A stretch of 35,892 nucleotides of DNA from Desulfobacteraceae bacterium (GCA_016783065.1 JADHXI010000012.1:1-35892), one strand, 5' to 3'. Numbered from the stretch's first letter, positions 1 through 9,959 are shown. The notes: generated by a model not told the origin, from the sequence alone. Translations and numbers: made by a program.

Positions 1-198
1 TACATCGACCGGTTCGATCATCAAAGCCTCTTTTTGCCGGGCAACCTTTGTCTGCATCGCATGATCGTACACACAGGTGGAGCAGTCATAATTATTGTCA
101 CAAAGCTTGTACGAGACGACACCTGCTTCCATCCATACACACTTCTTTTTCCCTGGTGGCACAATCTTCATGGATGTCTTTTTCTCCCTGGTTTTCAT
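1..198 (-). CDS. Small Cys-motif protein, N-terminal fragment
   Basis: The minus-strand frame opens with ATG at 198-196 and stays open for 66 codons to the window edge, so only the N-terminus is seen. A strong Shine-Dalgarno (AAGGAGG) lies 5-11 nt upstream. The visible part is basic for about 19 residues and then has Cys20, Cys33, Cys39 and Cys42 in the pattern C-x12-C-x5-C-x2-C, with the readable core CVWMEAGVVSYKLCD. I recall similar Cys-rich N-termini in deltaproteobacterial proteins, some annotated as GcvH-like, but the part needed to decide is outside the window. The spacing suggests a metal or Fe-S site. Function is not assigned. Confidence 0.6.
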   Translation of the reverse strand, partial: MKTREKKTSMKIVPPGKKKCVWMEAGVVSYKLCDNNYDCSTCVYDHAMQTKVARQKEALMIEPVDV

Positions 199-301
199 TT
201 TTTCCTCCTTGTCTCGCAGGATTCATGTAATGCGTCGCTGCCTCTACAAAGCAAATTCGATGCCAACCGGCCCCCGAGTTGGTAGAAAAGGGGTTAACTT
301 G

Positions 302-319
302 TTTATATAACTATATAAA
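302..319. promoter_or_regulatory. AT-rich inverted repeat upstream of the small Cys-motif gene
   Basis: TTTATATA (302-309) and TATATAAA (312-319) are perfect inverted arms separated by 2 nt, about 105 bp upstream of the minus-strand start at 198. It could be an operator or part of a promoter. No clear -35/-10 pair was found around it. Confidence 0.25.
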
Positions 320-445
320 AACAAACTATTCTTGTTGGAAGGGACGAATGGCAGGATGGATCGAGTGTCTAAAGATTCGGCAAACCTCTTTGAATTCAGG
401 GGGGCAATCCAGGTAACTAGTTGATTTTTTACTGATAATTATGAT

Positions 446-484
446 TGCCGAAAATATCGGCATACTGTCGAAAATAGTGACAGT
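446..484. repeat. Two adjacent small hairpins after amzA
   Basis: TGCCGA (446-451) pairs with TCGGCA (457-462), and ACTGTC (464-469) pairs with GACAGT (479-484). Both loops contain AAAATA. They lie at the 3' end of the amzA gene. Neither has the U-run expected of an intrinsic terminator on the minus strand, so a role in mRNA 3'-end stability is only a guess. Confidence 0.4.
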
Positions 485-1041
485 CAGGGTGCAGCCTGCT
501 TGAGCGAGCGCAGGAGGTGCCATTCAAAGAGGGTGCGGCAGGTGGGACAAAAAAATGACTTCTTGAAGTCGGTGTCTGCAATTCGGGTGGATGCGTACAT
601 GGTGCACTTCTTATCTCTGCAATGAATCATGCCAAGGGTGTGCGCAAACTCGTGCAGGACCGTCTTTTCAATTCGAGACGCCAGAAGATCGGCATCCGGC
701 AACTCATCATAAAACTGAGGGAGGAGTCGGTGAAGTGAGATGATTGCGCATTGACCCTCGATCTGTGCTAAGCCATAGACGTATTTGAGGATGGGTACAA
801 AAAGATCGACGGAGGCAACCCCCACGATCCTAAAGGCGCTGGAGCGACGATGGCCTATCCGCTTCAAGATGAGGCTGGCGTTGTACTGACTCCGGTTTTT
901 GTCATGGGCGAAGTATGGCGTTTCAACCGTACTCAGGATTTCGCAGGGAACCTGGCACCACAACTGAATACGTTTTGCGACCAGCTCAATGATAGACTCT
1001 TCAACATGACCGATAGGGCAAATAAGGATACGTCGTGACAA
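484..1041 (-). CDS. amzA: Archaemetzincin-type zinc metalloprotease
   Basis: This 185-residue protein carries the archaemetzincin signature. His130-Glu131-x2-His134-x2-Gly-x2-His140 forms the catalytic zinc site, Cys141 and Cys146 follow at once with Met148 as the Met-turn residue, and Cys165-x2-Cys168 completes the second, structural zinc site of the family. There is no signal peptide, so it should be cytoplasmic. The start is TTG (1041-1039), 5 nt after the stop of the sigma-54 activator gene, which suggests translational coupling; the AAAGGGGG tract about 12 nt upstream is a weak ribosome site. It is the last gene of the kinase-activator operon. Archaemetzincins are aminopeptidase-like enzymes in the few members studied; the substrate here is unknown. 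Family assignment is firm. Confidence 0.9.
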   Translation of the reverse strand: MSRRILICPIGHVEESIIELVAKRIQLWCQVPCEILSTVETPYFAHDKNRSQYNASLILKRIGHRRSSAFRIVGVASVDLFVPILKYVYGLAQIEGQCAIISLHRLLPQFYDELPDADLLASRIEKTVLHEFAHTLGMIHCRDKKCTMYASTRIADTDFKKSFFCPTCRTLFEWHLLRSLKQAAP

Positions 1042-1046
1042 AGGGT

Positions 1047-2396
1047 CTAGGTTTCCCCCTTTCGGATGCCGTATCGCTGGATCTTGTTGTAGAGGGTCTG
1101 TCTGTCGATGGCCAGATCACGCGCGGCCCTGCTGATGTTCCAATTGTCATCTTCCAGGATCTTTTCAATATGCAGTTTTTCCATCATTTTGAGCGACTTT
1201 GGAAATCCCTCGGGCCTCACTTCCCTTTTTGAAAAAGGCAGGTCCTCCGCTGAAATCTCTTTTCCCTGGCCAACGACAAGGGCCCTTTCGATAATATTCT
1301 CCAGTTCACGGACATTTCCCGGCCAATCGTAATCCATGAGCAATTCAAGCGCGGAGGCAGCAATCCTTACCACCTCTTTGTTTATTTCGAGGCAACATTT
1401 ACGCACGGCCCCCTCTGCGAGCAAGGGGATATCTTCTTTTCGATCTCTCAAAGGCGGGACATGGATGGAGATCACGTTGAGGCGATAATAGAGATCTTCG
1501 CGGAAGCGGTTCTCACCGATGGCCTTTTTTAGATCACGATTGGTTGCGGCCAGTATGCGGACGTCCACCTGAATGGGTTCCTCTCCCCCCAGACGGTTGA
1601 ATTGCTTCTCCTGGAGGATCCTCAACAGGTCCACCTGGGTCTTCAGACTGATGTCTCCTATTTCATCCAGAAACAGGGTGCCTTCGTCCGCCATCTCGAA
1701 CCGGCCTCGCCGGGTATGGTCTGCCCCTGTGAAGGCGCCCTTTTCATACCCGAAGAGTTCGCTCTCCAGCAAGCTGTCCGGTAATGCGCCGCAACTTACG
1801 GCAATGAATGGCATATAGCACCGCTTGCTGTTGGCATGAATGGCCTGGGCGATCAGTTCCTTTCCCGTACCGCTCTCACCGGTGATAAGCACAGTGGAAT
1901 CGGTTGAGGCCACCCGTCTGATCAAGTCAAAGATCTCCTGCATGGCCTCGCTTTTTCCGATGATCTCGTCATAATGGTATTTTTCTTCAAGTTTTTTGCG
2001 AAGGAGGATATTTTCGAGGACGAGTTCCTTATGAGCCACTATTTTTTTTATCTGCATTTGTATTTCTTCTGGATCAAAGGGCTTTACCAGATAATCAAAT
2101 GCCCCCTCCTTCATCGCCTGAACAGCGGTATCAACGGTGGCATAGGCCGTCATCATGATTACTTCTGAGTCGGGACTGGCTTCCGTGAGGAGTCTCAGGG
2201 TTTCCAGGCCGTCCATTCCCGGCATTTTCAGGTCGAGCAATATGACTTGCCAGGACTCCTCACGGGCCATTGAAACGGCATCCTCTCCGCTTGCGGCCAG
2301 CCCCACCTCATACCCATCTTCACGAAGCCAGTCCTGGAGGGCCTCTCGCATAGCCAGTTCGTCATCCACAACAAGAATGGTTGGTTTCTTACCCAT
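1047..2396 (-). CDS. NtrC-family sigma-54-dependent response regulator
   Basis: Residues 1-120 are a receiver domain with the acidic pair Asp11-Asp12 and phospho-acceptor Asp55 in LLDLKMPG. The central AAA+ domain has a Walker A (GESGTGKE) and the GAFTGA loop that contacts sigma-54. The C-terminus is a Fis-type helix-turn-helix ([19 protein letters not shown]). At 449 residues it has the normal length for the family. The ATG at 2396 is chosen over one 24 nt upstream because GGAGG precedes it at 10 nt. It is the partner of the upstream sensor kinase and is followed by amzA. The divergent Hdr/Fdh cluster is a plausible target, but I found no clear GG-N10-GC promoter in the 4712-4913 gap, so the regulon is unknown. 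Confidence 0.95.
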   Translation of the reverse strand: MGKKPTILVVDDELAMREALQDWLREDGYEVGLAASGEDAVSMAREESWQVILLDLKMPGMDGLETLRLLTEASPDSEVIMMTAYATVDTAVQAMKEGAFDYLVKPFDPEEIQMQIKKIVAHKELVLENILLRKKLEEKYHYDEIIGKSEAMQEIFDLIRRVASTDSTVLITGESGTGKELIAQAIHANSKRCYMPFIAVSCGALPDSLLESELFGYEKGAFTGADHTRRGRFEMADEGTLFLDEIGDISLKTQVDLLRILQEKQFNRLGGEEPIQVDVRILAATNRDLKKAIGENRFREDLYYRLNVISIHVPPLRDRKEDIPLLAEGAVRKCCLEINKEVVRIAASALELLMDYDWPGNVRELENIIERALVVGQGKEISAEDLPFSKREVRPEGFPKSLKMMEKLHIEKILEDDNWNISRAARDLAIDRQTLYNKIQRYGIRKGET

Positions 2397-2510
2397 TATG
2401 CCCTTACCTCCATGGTTCACGATGAAAGCGTCTTAGTTTGTAACTTCTCCGCAAAATGAGAAGATGGTTTCACCTAAAAGGCGGCAGTTTGGCAACGGCC
2501 AGCTTAGTTC

Positions 2511-2525
2511 GATGTCTTGAACATC
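2511..2525. repeat. Small inverted repeat in the kinase-regulator gap
   Basis: GATGT (2511-2515) and ACATC (2521-2525) flank CTTGA in the 224-bp gap between the kinase stop and the activator start. It is short and could be chance. Confidence 0.2.
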
Positions 2526-2588
2526 TGAACCTTTGAATTTCGGATTTATTGACAAACCTTTTCCATATTGCCGGGCATCTTAAATTGC

Positions 2589-2610
2589 CAAAATCGTGTA
2601 CACAATTTTG
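2589..2610. promoter_or_regulatory. 22-bp near-perfect palindrome behind the sensor kinase gene
   Basis: The half-sites CAAAATCGTGT (2589-2599) and ACACAATTTTG (2600-2610) are complementary except at one pair. It lies 10 bp after the kinase stop and about 190 bp upstream of the activator start. It has the size and symmetry of a dimer-binding operator. The low GC content and lack of a T-run argue against a terminator. Confidence 0.4.
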
Positions 2611-2620
2611 AGGCAGTGAC

Positions 2621-4711
2621 CTAGTCAGTGGGTAATTGAAGCCTGAAAATGCTTCCCTTCTCAGGCCGACTTTCCACCTCAAGTGTGCCTCCGTGCCGGG
2701 TAATGATCCCGTAGGCCACGGATAGACCGAGGCCTACCCCTTTCCCTTCTTCCTTGGTGGTGAAAAAGGGTTCAAAAATAGACTTCATATGTTCTTCAGG
2801 AATACCGCACCCGGTATCCGCGATCTCGATATCCAGGAAGTCCTCGCGTTGTGACCTGGTCAACCTTACGGTGAGGATTCCTCCTGAGGGCATTGCCTCA
2901 GACGCGTTACCCATGAGATTGAGAAGTGCCTGCTGAATCTGTTTGAAATCACCCTTTATCATAGGAAGGTCGGTATCCACCTGCTTTTGGACTTCAATTC
3001 CCTTCATCTGTAGATCGTGGTCAATGAGGACCAGGGTCCTGTCTATGATCTCTTGAATTCGATGGGCCTCTATGGTGATTTCTGATTTTCGAGAGAAGGT
3101 GAGAAGGTTTTTCACGATCGCTCCACACCGGGCCGTCTCCGATTCCATGGTGCCCAGATATCGGGCGATGTCATCAAACCTCTCCGGACTGAACTGGTCT
3201 TCATCCAAGATCTTCATCATCAACTTTATGTAAGTGAGAACAGCAGCAATGGGGTTGTTTATTTCATGGGCGATAATAGCCGCCAGTTTTCCCAGGGAAG
3301 CCAACTTTTCCGTTCGGATCACCTGCTCCTGAGCTTCCCTCAGCTCCCGATAGGCCTCTTTGGTGTTTTCATAGAGATTCGCGTTCCCAATGGCCACCCC
3401 GATCTGGTTGCCAATCGCGGTAAGAAACTCCACATACTCTTCCGAGAACCTGAACGCCGATCTGCTGGATACGCACATGACCCCCATGGGCCGGCCTTTG
3501 GAGATGAGAGGGATATAGATGGTTGACTTGAAACCCTGGTCCAGAAGAAATCCGAGATAGGGATCCTCGGAGTGGAGGAGGTTGTCAACGACCCGTACCT
3601 TTCCTGTCCGGACCGTTTTACCCAGAAATCCATCTCCCACTTCGCGTGACCTGACATGGGCCTTGGAGATAAATCCCTGAGAAAGACCCTTGTGAGCCGT
3701 CAGGTTGAGCATTTCTTGTTCATCATCCAGCAGATAGATCCTTACGCCTTCTGTTCCTAGGATCTCAAGGATCTTGTCAATGGTGCTGAGGAGGACCTCC
3801 TCCAGCTTGAGACTGCTACTGACGGTGGTGGAAACGGAATTGAGCGCGGCAAGCCGGATGTTTCTGATCTCAATCTGGGTCTGGGCGCGTTTCCGTTTGG
3901 TGATGTCCCTTACGATCACAACATAACCAGTAATTTCCCCATTTCTATCCAAGATAACGTTTGATGTAAGCAGGGCGTCAAAGACCCTGCCTTCCTTGTC
4001 CACAAGGCGGGTTTCGAACTCGTCAACAAAACCCTCCGTGAAGACTTCCTTTTGGAAGTTCCTGAGGGCTTCACGGTCTTTAAAGAGGCTCAAGGCAGAT
4101 CCAATATTCGGTACCTGCTCCTTTTTTGTATATCCCAGCATATGGAGCCCCGCCTGGTTGGCCTCCAGGATGTTTCCATCGGGATCAGTAAGGATGATGG
4201 CATCCCGGGAACGCTCGAAAATCGTTCGATATTTCTCTTCCGATTTCTGAAGGCCCCTCAGACGTTCCGTCAAGACCCCTTTAAAATTGCCTTCTATCTT
4301 ATCAAGTCCATGTTGGAATTGTTTTTTTTCCGTTATATCCGTGGCAGTCTCAAGGACATAAATTATCTCACCCTTTTCATTTTTTACAGGGGTGGATTTG
4401 GCATTTACCAATGCAGTTTTTCCATCTCCCATCACCACCGTCTCTTCACTCCAGTGGGACTGACCATCCTGAAATGATTTTTCCACCAGACAGTGCTCGC
4501 ATTTCTCATCGCGGTCTTTCAAGAGCCTAAAACAATTATCACCCGGGTGCATCCCGAACTTATTCTTGAAAAGATCGTTTGCCATAATGATTTGATAGTT
4601 CCTGTTGATGGCGATCACATAGTCGGTAACGCTCTGAAGGAGCGCCTGAAAAGTCTCATCATCCCTGAATGGATCTCTAATCTGCGCGCCTCTTGATTCC
4701 GTGGGGGACAT
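2621..4711 (-). CDS. PAS-PAS-GAF sensor histidine kinase
   Basis: This 696-residue soluble kinase has no membrane segments. In order it contains a PAS domain (about 20-128) with Cys60, Cys71 and Cys74, a second PAS domain (about 155-270, ending in the typical [11 protein letters not shown] linker), a GAF domain (about 300-450), a dimerisation/phospho-acceptor domain with His482 in [10 protein letters not shown], and a HATPase domain with the GVGLGLS G-box near the C-terminus. The ATG at 4711 has GAGGTGG 5-8 nt upstream. The Cys triad in the first PAS could hold a metal or sense redox state, which would fit a cytoplasmic sensor beside a redox cluster (inference). The NtrC-type activator lies downstream; the gene diverges from the HdrA cluster over a 202-bp gap. 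Confidence 0.93.
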   Translation of the reverse strand: MSPTESRGAQIRDPFRDDETFQALLQSVTDYVIAINRNYQIIMANDLFKNKFGMHPGDNCFRLLKDRDEKCEHCLVEKSFQDGQSHWSEETVVMGDGKTALVNAKSTPVKNEKGEIIYVLETATDITEKKQFQHGLDKIEGNFKGVLTERLRGLQKSEEKYRTIFERSRDAIILTDPDGNILEANQAGLHMLGYTKKEQVPNIGSALSLFKDREALRNFQKEVFTEGFVDEFETRLVDKEGRVFDALLTSNVILDRNGEITGYVVIVRDITKRKRAQTQIEIRNIRLAALNSVSTTVSSSLKLEEVLLSTIDKILEILGTEGVRIYLLDDEQEMLNLTAHKGLSQGFISKAHVRSREVGDGFLGKTVRTGKVRVVDNLLHSEDPYLGFLLDQGFKSTIYIPLISKGRPMGVMCVSSRSAFRFSEEYVEFLTAIGNQIGVAIGNANLYENTKEAYRELREAQEQVIRTEKLASLGKLAAIIAHEINNPIAAVLTYIKLMMKILDEDQFSPERFDDIARYLGTMESETARCGAIVKNLLTFSRKSEITIEAHRIQEIIDRTLVLIDHDLQMKGIEVQKQVDTDLPMIKGDFKQIQQALLNLMGNASEAMPSGGILTVRLTRSQREDFLDIEIADTGCGIPEEHMKSIFEPFFTTKEEGKGVGLGLSVAYGIITRHGGTLEVESRPEKGSIFRLQLPTD

Positions 4712-4812
4712 AAAACCACCTCTATTTTTGGCAGCAAGATGAAAGGATTGGCCAAGTTCATTAGAACACAGAAGGATTGGAGGATCAAGCGGTTAAAGGG
4801 AAGAGAATTTCC

Positions 4813-4842
4813 TTGACTTGAAAAGGCCTTTTAGATAAAGCA
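4813..4842 (+). promoter_or_regulatory. Candidate promoter/operator of the HdrA-Fdh operon
   Basis: A -35-like TTGACT (4813-4818) is followed by the perfect 12-bp palindrome AAAAGGCCTTTT (4821-4832) and a -10-like TAGATAAAG tract (4832-4840). The spacing to any single -10 hexamer is not ideal (13-18 nt), so this is a weak promoter call. The palindrome in the spacer is a reasonable repressor or activator site. Confidence 0.35.
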
Positions 4843-4913
4843 TCTTTCTGAAATTCCCCCACACTCATCAGGGGTTTATGCGCGGGGGGATTCATCCTCA
4901 AAGGAGTATATCA

Positions 4914-7900
4914 ATGAAAGCAGAGACGTCAAAAACGAATCAGGGTGCGGTTATGGTCGTTGGAGGCGGCATTGCAGGAATGCAGGCTGCCCTTGATCTT
5001 GCTGATTCCGGTTTTTATGTCCACCTGGTTGAAAAATCCCCCGCCATTGGCGGGGTGATGTCACAGTTGGACAAGACCTTTCCCACAAATGACTGCGCCA
5101 TGTGAATCATCTCTCCGAAACTGGTCGAGGTCGGCCGGCATATCAACATTGAGCTTCATACCTGCTCAACTGTCCAGGGAATCGAAGGAGAACAAGGAAA
5201 TTTTGAGGTAACACTCAACAAGGTCCCGCGCTATATTGATCCCGATGCCTGTACTGCCTGCGCGGACTGCGCAGAGGCATGCCCGGTGGTGCGTCCCAGC
5301 GAGTATGACGTAGGGCTGATCGGGCGTAAAGCCACCTATAAACCTTATGCTCAGGCCATCCCCGGCGGGTTTGCCATTGAGAAACTGGATACCGCCCCCT
5401 GTCGAATGGCGTGCCCGGCAAATCTGAATGTGCAGGGCTACGTTCAGATGGTCAAGCAGGAAAAATACCGGGAGGCGGTTCAGATCATCATGCAGGATCT
5501 CCCATTCCCCGGAGTCCTTGGCCGCATCTGCCCCCACCGCTGTGAGAAAAGTTGCCGTCGCCTTGAAGTGGATGAGGCGGTCTCCATAAGGGAACTCAAG
5601 CGGGTCGCTGCGGATCACGTGGACCTCATGGAAATCCCTGTGCCTGAAATAGTTCCCAAAGATGAAAAGGTGGCTGTTGTCGGTTCAGGCCCCGCAAGCC
5701 TGACCGCTGCCTATTTCCTGGCCCTTGACGGTTACCAGGTGGCTATCTATGAAGCCATGCCGGAACCGGGGGGAATGATGCGTTATGGCATACCCGAACA
5801 CCGGCTGCCACGGAACGTGCTGGACCATGAGATCGAAAATCTCAAGCGGCTGGGCATAGAGATCCATACCGGTACAGAGGTCGGTAAGGATGTTACCCTC
5901 GAAGAACTCAAAAAACATGGGGCCAGGGCCATATTTGTGGGTACCGGCGCCTGGCGGGGCCTCAAGCTCAGGATTAAGGGCGAAGAGGCAGATGGCGTTA
6001 AGGATGTCACCTCGTTCCTCAGGGATGCGCATCTTGGTAACCTGAAAAAGATAAGGGGTAAGGCGTTGATTATCGGAGGGGGCCATTCGGCACTGGATGG
6101 CGCAAGATTGGCACTCCGGATGGGTGCGGATCAGGCCCATATCATTTACCGGCGATCGCGAACAGAGATGCTCGCCGAGCCAGAAGAGATCGAAGAGGCC
6201 GAAAGGGAAGGCGTAAAGATCCATTTCCTGGTTGCTCCAATGAGGGTTGCCGTGGAAAATGGGGACGTCCAGGGCATCGAATGTATCCGGACCCGCCTGA
6301 CCGAGCCGGACACCACAGGGAGGCGAAAGCCGATCCCGGTGGAAGGATCGGAGTTTTTTATCGAGGCCGACCACATCATACCTGCCGTCGGACAGGAACC
6401 TGACCTCCTTTTCATGGGAGATAATAGCCCGTTGGAGGTTTCCAAATGGAACCTCCTGGTAGTAAACCCGGAGACCCTTCAGACCAATATACCGGGAATT
6501 TTTGCCGGCGGAGATGTGATCACCGGTCCTGCAACAGTGATCGAGGCGGTTGAGGCAGGAAAGCGGGCGGCAAGATATATGGCCATGTACTTAAAGGGGG
6601 AAGAACTGCCCACCGAATGGATAGAGGAACCCCCAATGGGGAACAACTGGGTAGAGGTCCCGGATGATGAACCCACGAAGCATCGACTGAGAATTTCCAC
6701 ACTCCCGGTTGAAAAAAGGCTTTCCGGGTTTGAAGAGGTGAACCTCCTTGCCGATGAGACATCCGCCAAGGAAGAGGCCGGCCGGTGTCTCAACTGCGGT
6801 AGCTGCTGTGAATGTTACCAGTGCGTGGAGGCCTGTAAGGCCAATGCGATTACTCTGGAGACCCACGGACAAAAAAGGGAAAGCGTTGTCCTTCAGGTGG
6901 GCGCGGTGATCATGTCGCCAGGGTTTGAACCCTTTGATCCCAACAAATACGATACCTATCGTTACGCGATTTACCCCAATGTTGTAACCAGCATGGAGTT
7001 TGAGCGGATCCTGAGTTCGACGGGTCCCTATCAGGGTCACCTGCAGCGCCCTTCAGATGAAAAGGAGCCCAAAAAGATCGCATGGCTCCAGTGCGTCGGG
7101 TCAAGAGATATCAATCGGTGTGATCATTCCTACTGCTCCTCTGTGTGCTGTATGTACGCCACCAAAGAGGCCGTGATAGCAAAGGAGCATGCCGTCCACG
7201 AGCTGGACACCGCCATCTTCTTCATGGACATGAGGACCTATGGAAAGGATTTCGAAAAATATTACAACCGGGCCAAAGATGAAATGGGGGTGCGTTATAT
7301 TCGATCCCGTATCCATTCCATCGACGGAGACCCGGAAACCGATGATGTCTGCCTGCAGTATGCCGATGAAAACGGCGTTGTCCGGTCGGAGACATTCGAC
7401 ATGGTGGTCCTTTCAGTAGGGCTGGAGACCCCCGAACGCCTGGTGCAACTGGCAGAAGGCCTGGGAATCGAACTGGATCAGGACAACTTCGTCCAGACAG
7501 GGAGCTTCTCACCTGTGGAGACGTCTCGAAAGGGCATTTATGTGTGCGGGGCCTTTCAGGAACCCAAGGATATCCCCTATTCTGTGATGGAAGCCAGCGC
7601 CGCTGCTTGCGGGGCAATGGCCAATCTCTCCGGGGTCCGGGGAACCCTGGTACAGGAGAAGCGGTATCCCGCGGAACGTGATGTATCTCTGGAAGATCCC
7701 CAAATCGGTGTCTTTGTCTGCAATTGCGGGACCAACATCGGCGGAATAGTGGATGTCCCAAAAGTTGCAGCGTATGCACGCTCACTTCCCGGCGTTGCCT
7801 ATGTGGGAGAAAACCTGTTCACCTGTTCACAGGATTCCCAGGACAGGATGAAAGAAATTATCTTACAGGAGAACCTCAACCGGGTCGTTGTTGCGGCCTG

Positions 7901-9368
7901 CACCCCCAGGACCCATGAACCCTTGTTTCAGGAGACACTCAAGGATGCCGGTCTAAACAAATATCTATTTGAAATGGCCAACATCCGGAATCAATGCTCC
8001 TGGGTGCATACCGGCCAAAAAGAAGAAGCGACCGAGAAGGCCATGGACCTGGTGCGCATGGCGGTTTCCAGGGCCCAGCTCATCTGCCCCCTCCCACAGC
8101 CAACCATTTCAGTGGATGACAAGGCCCTTGTGGTGGGCGGAGGTGTCACGGGAATGACGGCAGCTCTGGGTCTTGCGGATCAGGGCTTCCGGACCTATTT
8201 GATCGAAAAATCGAGCGAACTGGGGGGTCACGCCCTGAGCCTCCTTACCACCTGGCGGGGGGAGGAGATCCATGGCCCTGTCAAAGATATGATAGACAAG
8301 GTCAGGGAGCATGCCTTGATCGAGGTTTATAAGGATTCAACCATCAGCGAGACCAAAGGATTTGTGGGGAATTTTGAGACTACCGTATCACAAATGGGTG
8401 AGGATGTGGTGTTGAAACACGGCGCCGTGGTCATGGCCGTTGGTGGGGATGAGTCCGAACCTTCGGAATATCTCTACGGGGATGATGACAGGGTCCTGAC
8501 TCACCTTGAACTGGATCACGCCTTTAATCAGGGGGATAAGAGATTAGAATCTTCAACTGCGGCCGTGTTTATACAATGTGTGGGATCGAGAGAACCTGAA
8601 AGGCCTTACTGTTCCAAGGTCTGTTGCACCCACACCATGAAGTCCGCCCTGAAGCTGAAGGAATTGAATCCCTCTATGGACGTCTTTGTCCTTTACCGGG
8701 ATATACGCACCTACGGACAGAGAGAGGAACTCTACAGAGAGGCAAGGCGCAACGGTGTTATCTTCATACGCTACAGTATGGAACAGAAACCCCAGGTCCA
8801 GAAAATGGATGAGGGGATATCCGTTACCGTAAGGGATCACGTGCTGGGGAGGGACATTGTGATCCAGACCGATTTAGTCGTGTTGGCCTCGGGTATTGTA
8901 CCCCATGATAACGCTTCGCTGGCACAGATGTTTAAGCTGTCCCTCAACGAGGATGGCTTTTTTATGGAGGCCCATGCCAAGCTGCGGCCCGTTGAATTTG
9001 CAACAGACGGCATATTCCTGGCCGGCATGGCCCATTACCCCAAGCCCATTGAAGAAAGTATTGCTCAGGCAAAGGCAGCAGCGTCCAGGGCATCGGTTGT
9101 CCTTTCCAAAGAACAGCTTACCGTGGAGGGAGTTGTCAGCCATGTGGATGAACTCATTTGCCGGGGCTGCGGGGAATGTGTCGAGGTCTGTCCTTACAGC
9201 GCCATTGAACTGGAGGAGCGGGAGGAAGGCAGGAAAGTGGCCGATGTTAGAGAGGCCCTCTGCAAAGGGTGCGGATCCTGTGCCGTTGCTTGCCCCACCG
9301 GAGCCGCGTCAATCTTCCACTATGATGATGAGGAAGTTCTGACCATGGTGGAGGCAGCCCTGGATTGA
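4914..9368 (+). CDS. hdrA: Long selenocysteine HdrA fusion with inserted GltD/NfnB domain (HdrL-type)
   Basis: Reading TGA at 5103-5105 as Sec64 gives 1484 residues. Layout: HdrA N-terminus with FAD motif GGGIAGM and Sec64 in PTNDCAM-U-IISPK; ferredoxin cysteines 113, 116, 119 and 123; an inserted glutamate-synthase-small-subunit/NfnB-like part (about 155-580) with Cys163/167, Cys206/210/214, GSGPAS (257-262) and [12 protein letters not shown] for NAD(P)H; a Cys-rich Fe-S segment (625-641); the HdrA cluster motif QCVGSRD...YCSSVCC (727-746); then a second HdrA-like unit from about 931 ([11 protein letters not shown]), with FAD motif near 1075, another QCVGSRE...YCSKVCC, and two C-terminal ferredoxin motifs (1416-1426, 1450-1460). 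AAGGAG lies 7 nt before the ATG. It is likely a cytoplasmic flavin-based bifurcating hub taking or giving NAD(P)H electrons. The split at UGA is recoding, not a broken gene, because homology continues unbroken. Confidence 0.92.
5121..5138 (+). promoter_or_regulatory. Bacterial SECIS hairpin for Sec64 of the long HdrA
   Basis: CTGGTC (5121-5126) pairs with GGCCGG (5133-5138), allowing G-U pairs, around the loop GAGGTC. The loop starts 21 nt after the UGA and shares GGUC with the E. coli fdhF SECIS loop. Confidence 0.7.
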
Positions 9369-9452
9369 CAATTGATAATTGACGATTGATGATTGGGAAC
9401 CCTCTTTTTTGTTGTTTTGCAACCAACAATAATCGATCAACAATCGACAATC
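9367..9452. repeat. Degenerate heptamer repeats in inverted arrangement
   Basis: Four tandem heptamers GACAATT, GATAATT, GACGATT and GATGATT fill 9367-9394, the first overlapping the stop of the long HdrA gene. Reverse-oriented heptamers AATAATC (9428-9434), AACAATC (9439-9445) and GACAATC (9446-9452) follow, with a 4-nt slip. The two arrays can pair partly into a long imperfect stem in the 99-bp gap before mvhD. A related run of three (TTCAATC, CTCAATT, TTCAATC) is at 13761-13781. Confidence 0.6.
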
Positions 9453-9467
9453 AGAACGGGAGTTTTT

Positions 9468-9887
9468 ATGTCTCAACAATTTAATCCAAAAATGATCGCG
9501 TTTGCATGCAACTGGTGTGCTTATTCTGCTGCGGATTTGGCGGGGGTCAGCCGTTTTCAGTATCCTCCCAATGTGCGAATTATCCGGGTTATGTGCTCCG
9601 GCAGAATAAACCCTAATTTTATTCTGAAGGCATTTGAAATGGGCGCAGACGGGGTGCTGGTGGCAGGGTGACACATTGGAGACTGTCATTACCAGGATGG
9701 TAATGTGAAAGCTGAGAAGATGTTCGACATGACCAGAGAACTGTCAACCCTGCTGGGCATGGAACCCTCACGCCTGCGTTTGGAATGGATCTCTTCATCT
9801 GAAGGCACCCGCTTTGCCGAGGTGGCCAGGGAATTTACCGAACAGCTCAGGACCCTGGGACCGTCTTCCTTTAAGGCCGCGGCTTGA
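9468..9887 (+). CDS. mvhD: MvhD-type [2Fe-2S] electron-transfer subunit, one selenocysteine
   Basis: Reading TGA at 9669-9671 as Sec68 gives 139 residues, the usual size for MvhD/FrhD-like delta subunits. The N-terminus has Cys14-x2-Cys17 in [15 protein letters not shown], Cys43 in VMCSGR, and the hallmark end of the domain with Sec at the normal Cys place (VAG-U-HIGDCHY). In methanogens MvhD passes electrons from hydrogenase to HdrA through a [2Fe-2S] cluster; here it should link the HdrA proteins to formate dehydrogenase or another donor (inference). The ATG at 9468 follows GGGAG by 6 nt. Stopping at the UGA would remove half the conserved domain and leave the downstream half without a start. 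It is a paralogue of the second MvhD at 13290. Confidence 0.92.
9687..9705 (+). promoter_or_regulatory. Bacterial SECIS hairpin for Sec68 of MvhD-1
   Basis: CATTACC (9687-9693) and GGTAATG (9699-9705) form a perfect 7-bp stem around loop AGGAT, which starts 22 nt after the UGA. The same place in the second MvhD gene holds a matching hairpin. Confidence 0.8.
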
Positions 9888-9917
9888 GTGCCAAACCTCA
9901 GTTGTCGGTGTTGCGTG

Positions 9918-9959
9918 GTCCATTGCACAGCTCATCCAGCGCGGCGACAGACAATGGAC
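9918..9959. repeat. Inverted repeat in the mvhD-hdrA gap
   Basis: GTCCATTG (9918-9925) and CAATGGAC (9952-9959) are perfect 8-bp inverted arms with a 26-nt loop, ending 9 nt before the hdrA ribosome site. It could shape translation of hdrA. The role is unknown. Confidence 0.3.

Noticed and set aside
326-523. Small minus-strand ORF overlapping the end of amzA
   Set aside because: It overlaps amzA in another frame, has no ribosome site, and its product has no recognisable pattern.
4712-4913. Sigma-54 promoter (GG-N10-GC) upstream of the redox operon
   Set aside because: Several GG...GC pairs exist but none has the 10-nt spacing with the right context; the gap near 2580 has an 11-nt version only.
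5103-5105. TGA as a true stop that splits the long hdrA into a short ORF and a later one
   Set aside because: Homology to HdrA continues in the same frame directly after the TGA ([12 protein letters not shown]), the position is a known Cys/Sec site, and a SECIS-like hairpin follows. The same holds for the other five TGAs.
5166-6374. Minus-strand ORFs of 150 and 229 codons inside the long hdrA
   Set aside because: They are antisense to certain Fe-S and dinucleotide motifs and have no Shine-Dalgarno or family features.
9367-9452. CRISPR array
   Set aside because: The repeats are 7 nt, degenerate and contiguous, without spacers or cas genes.
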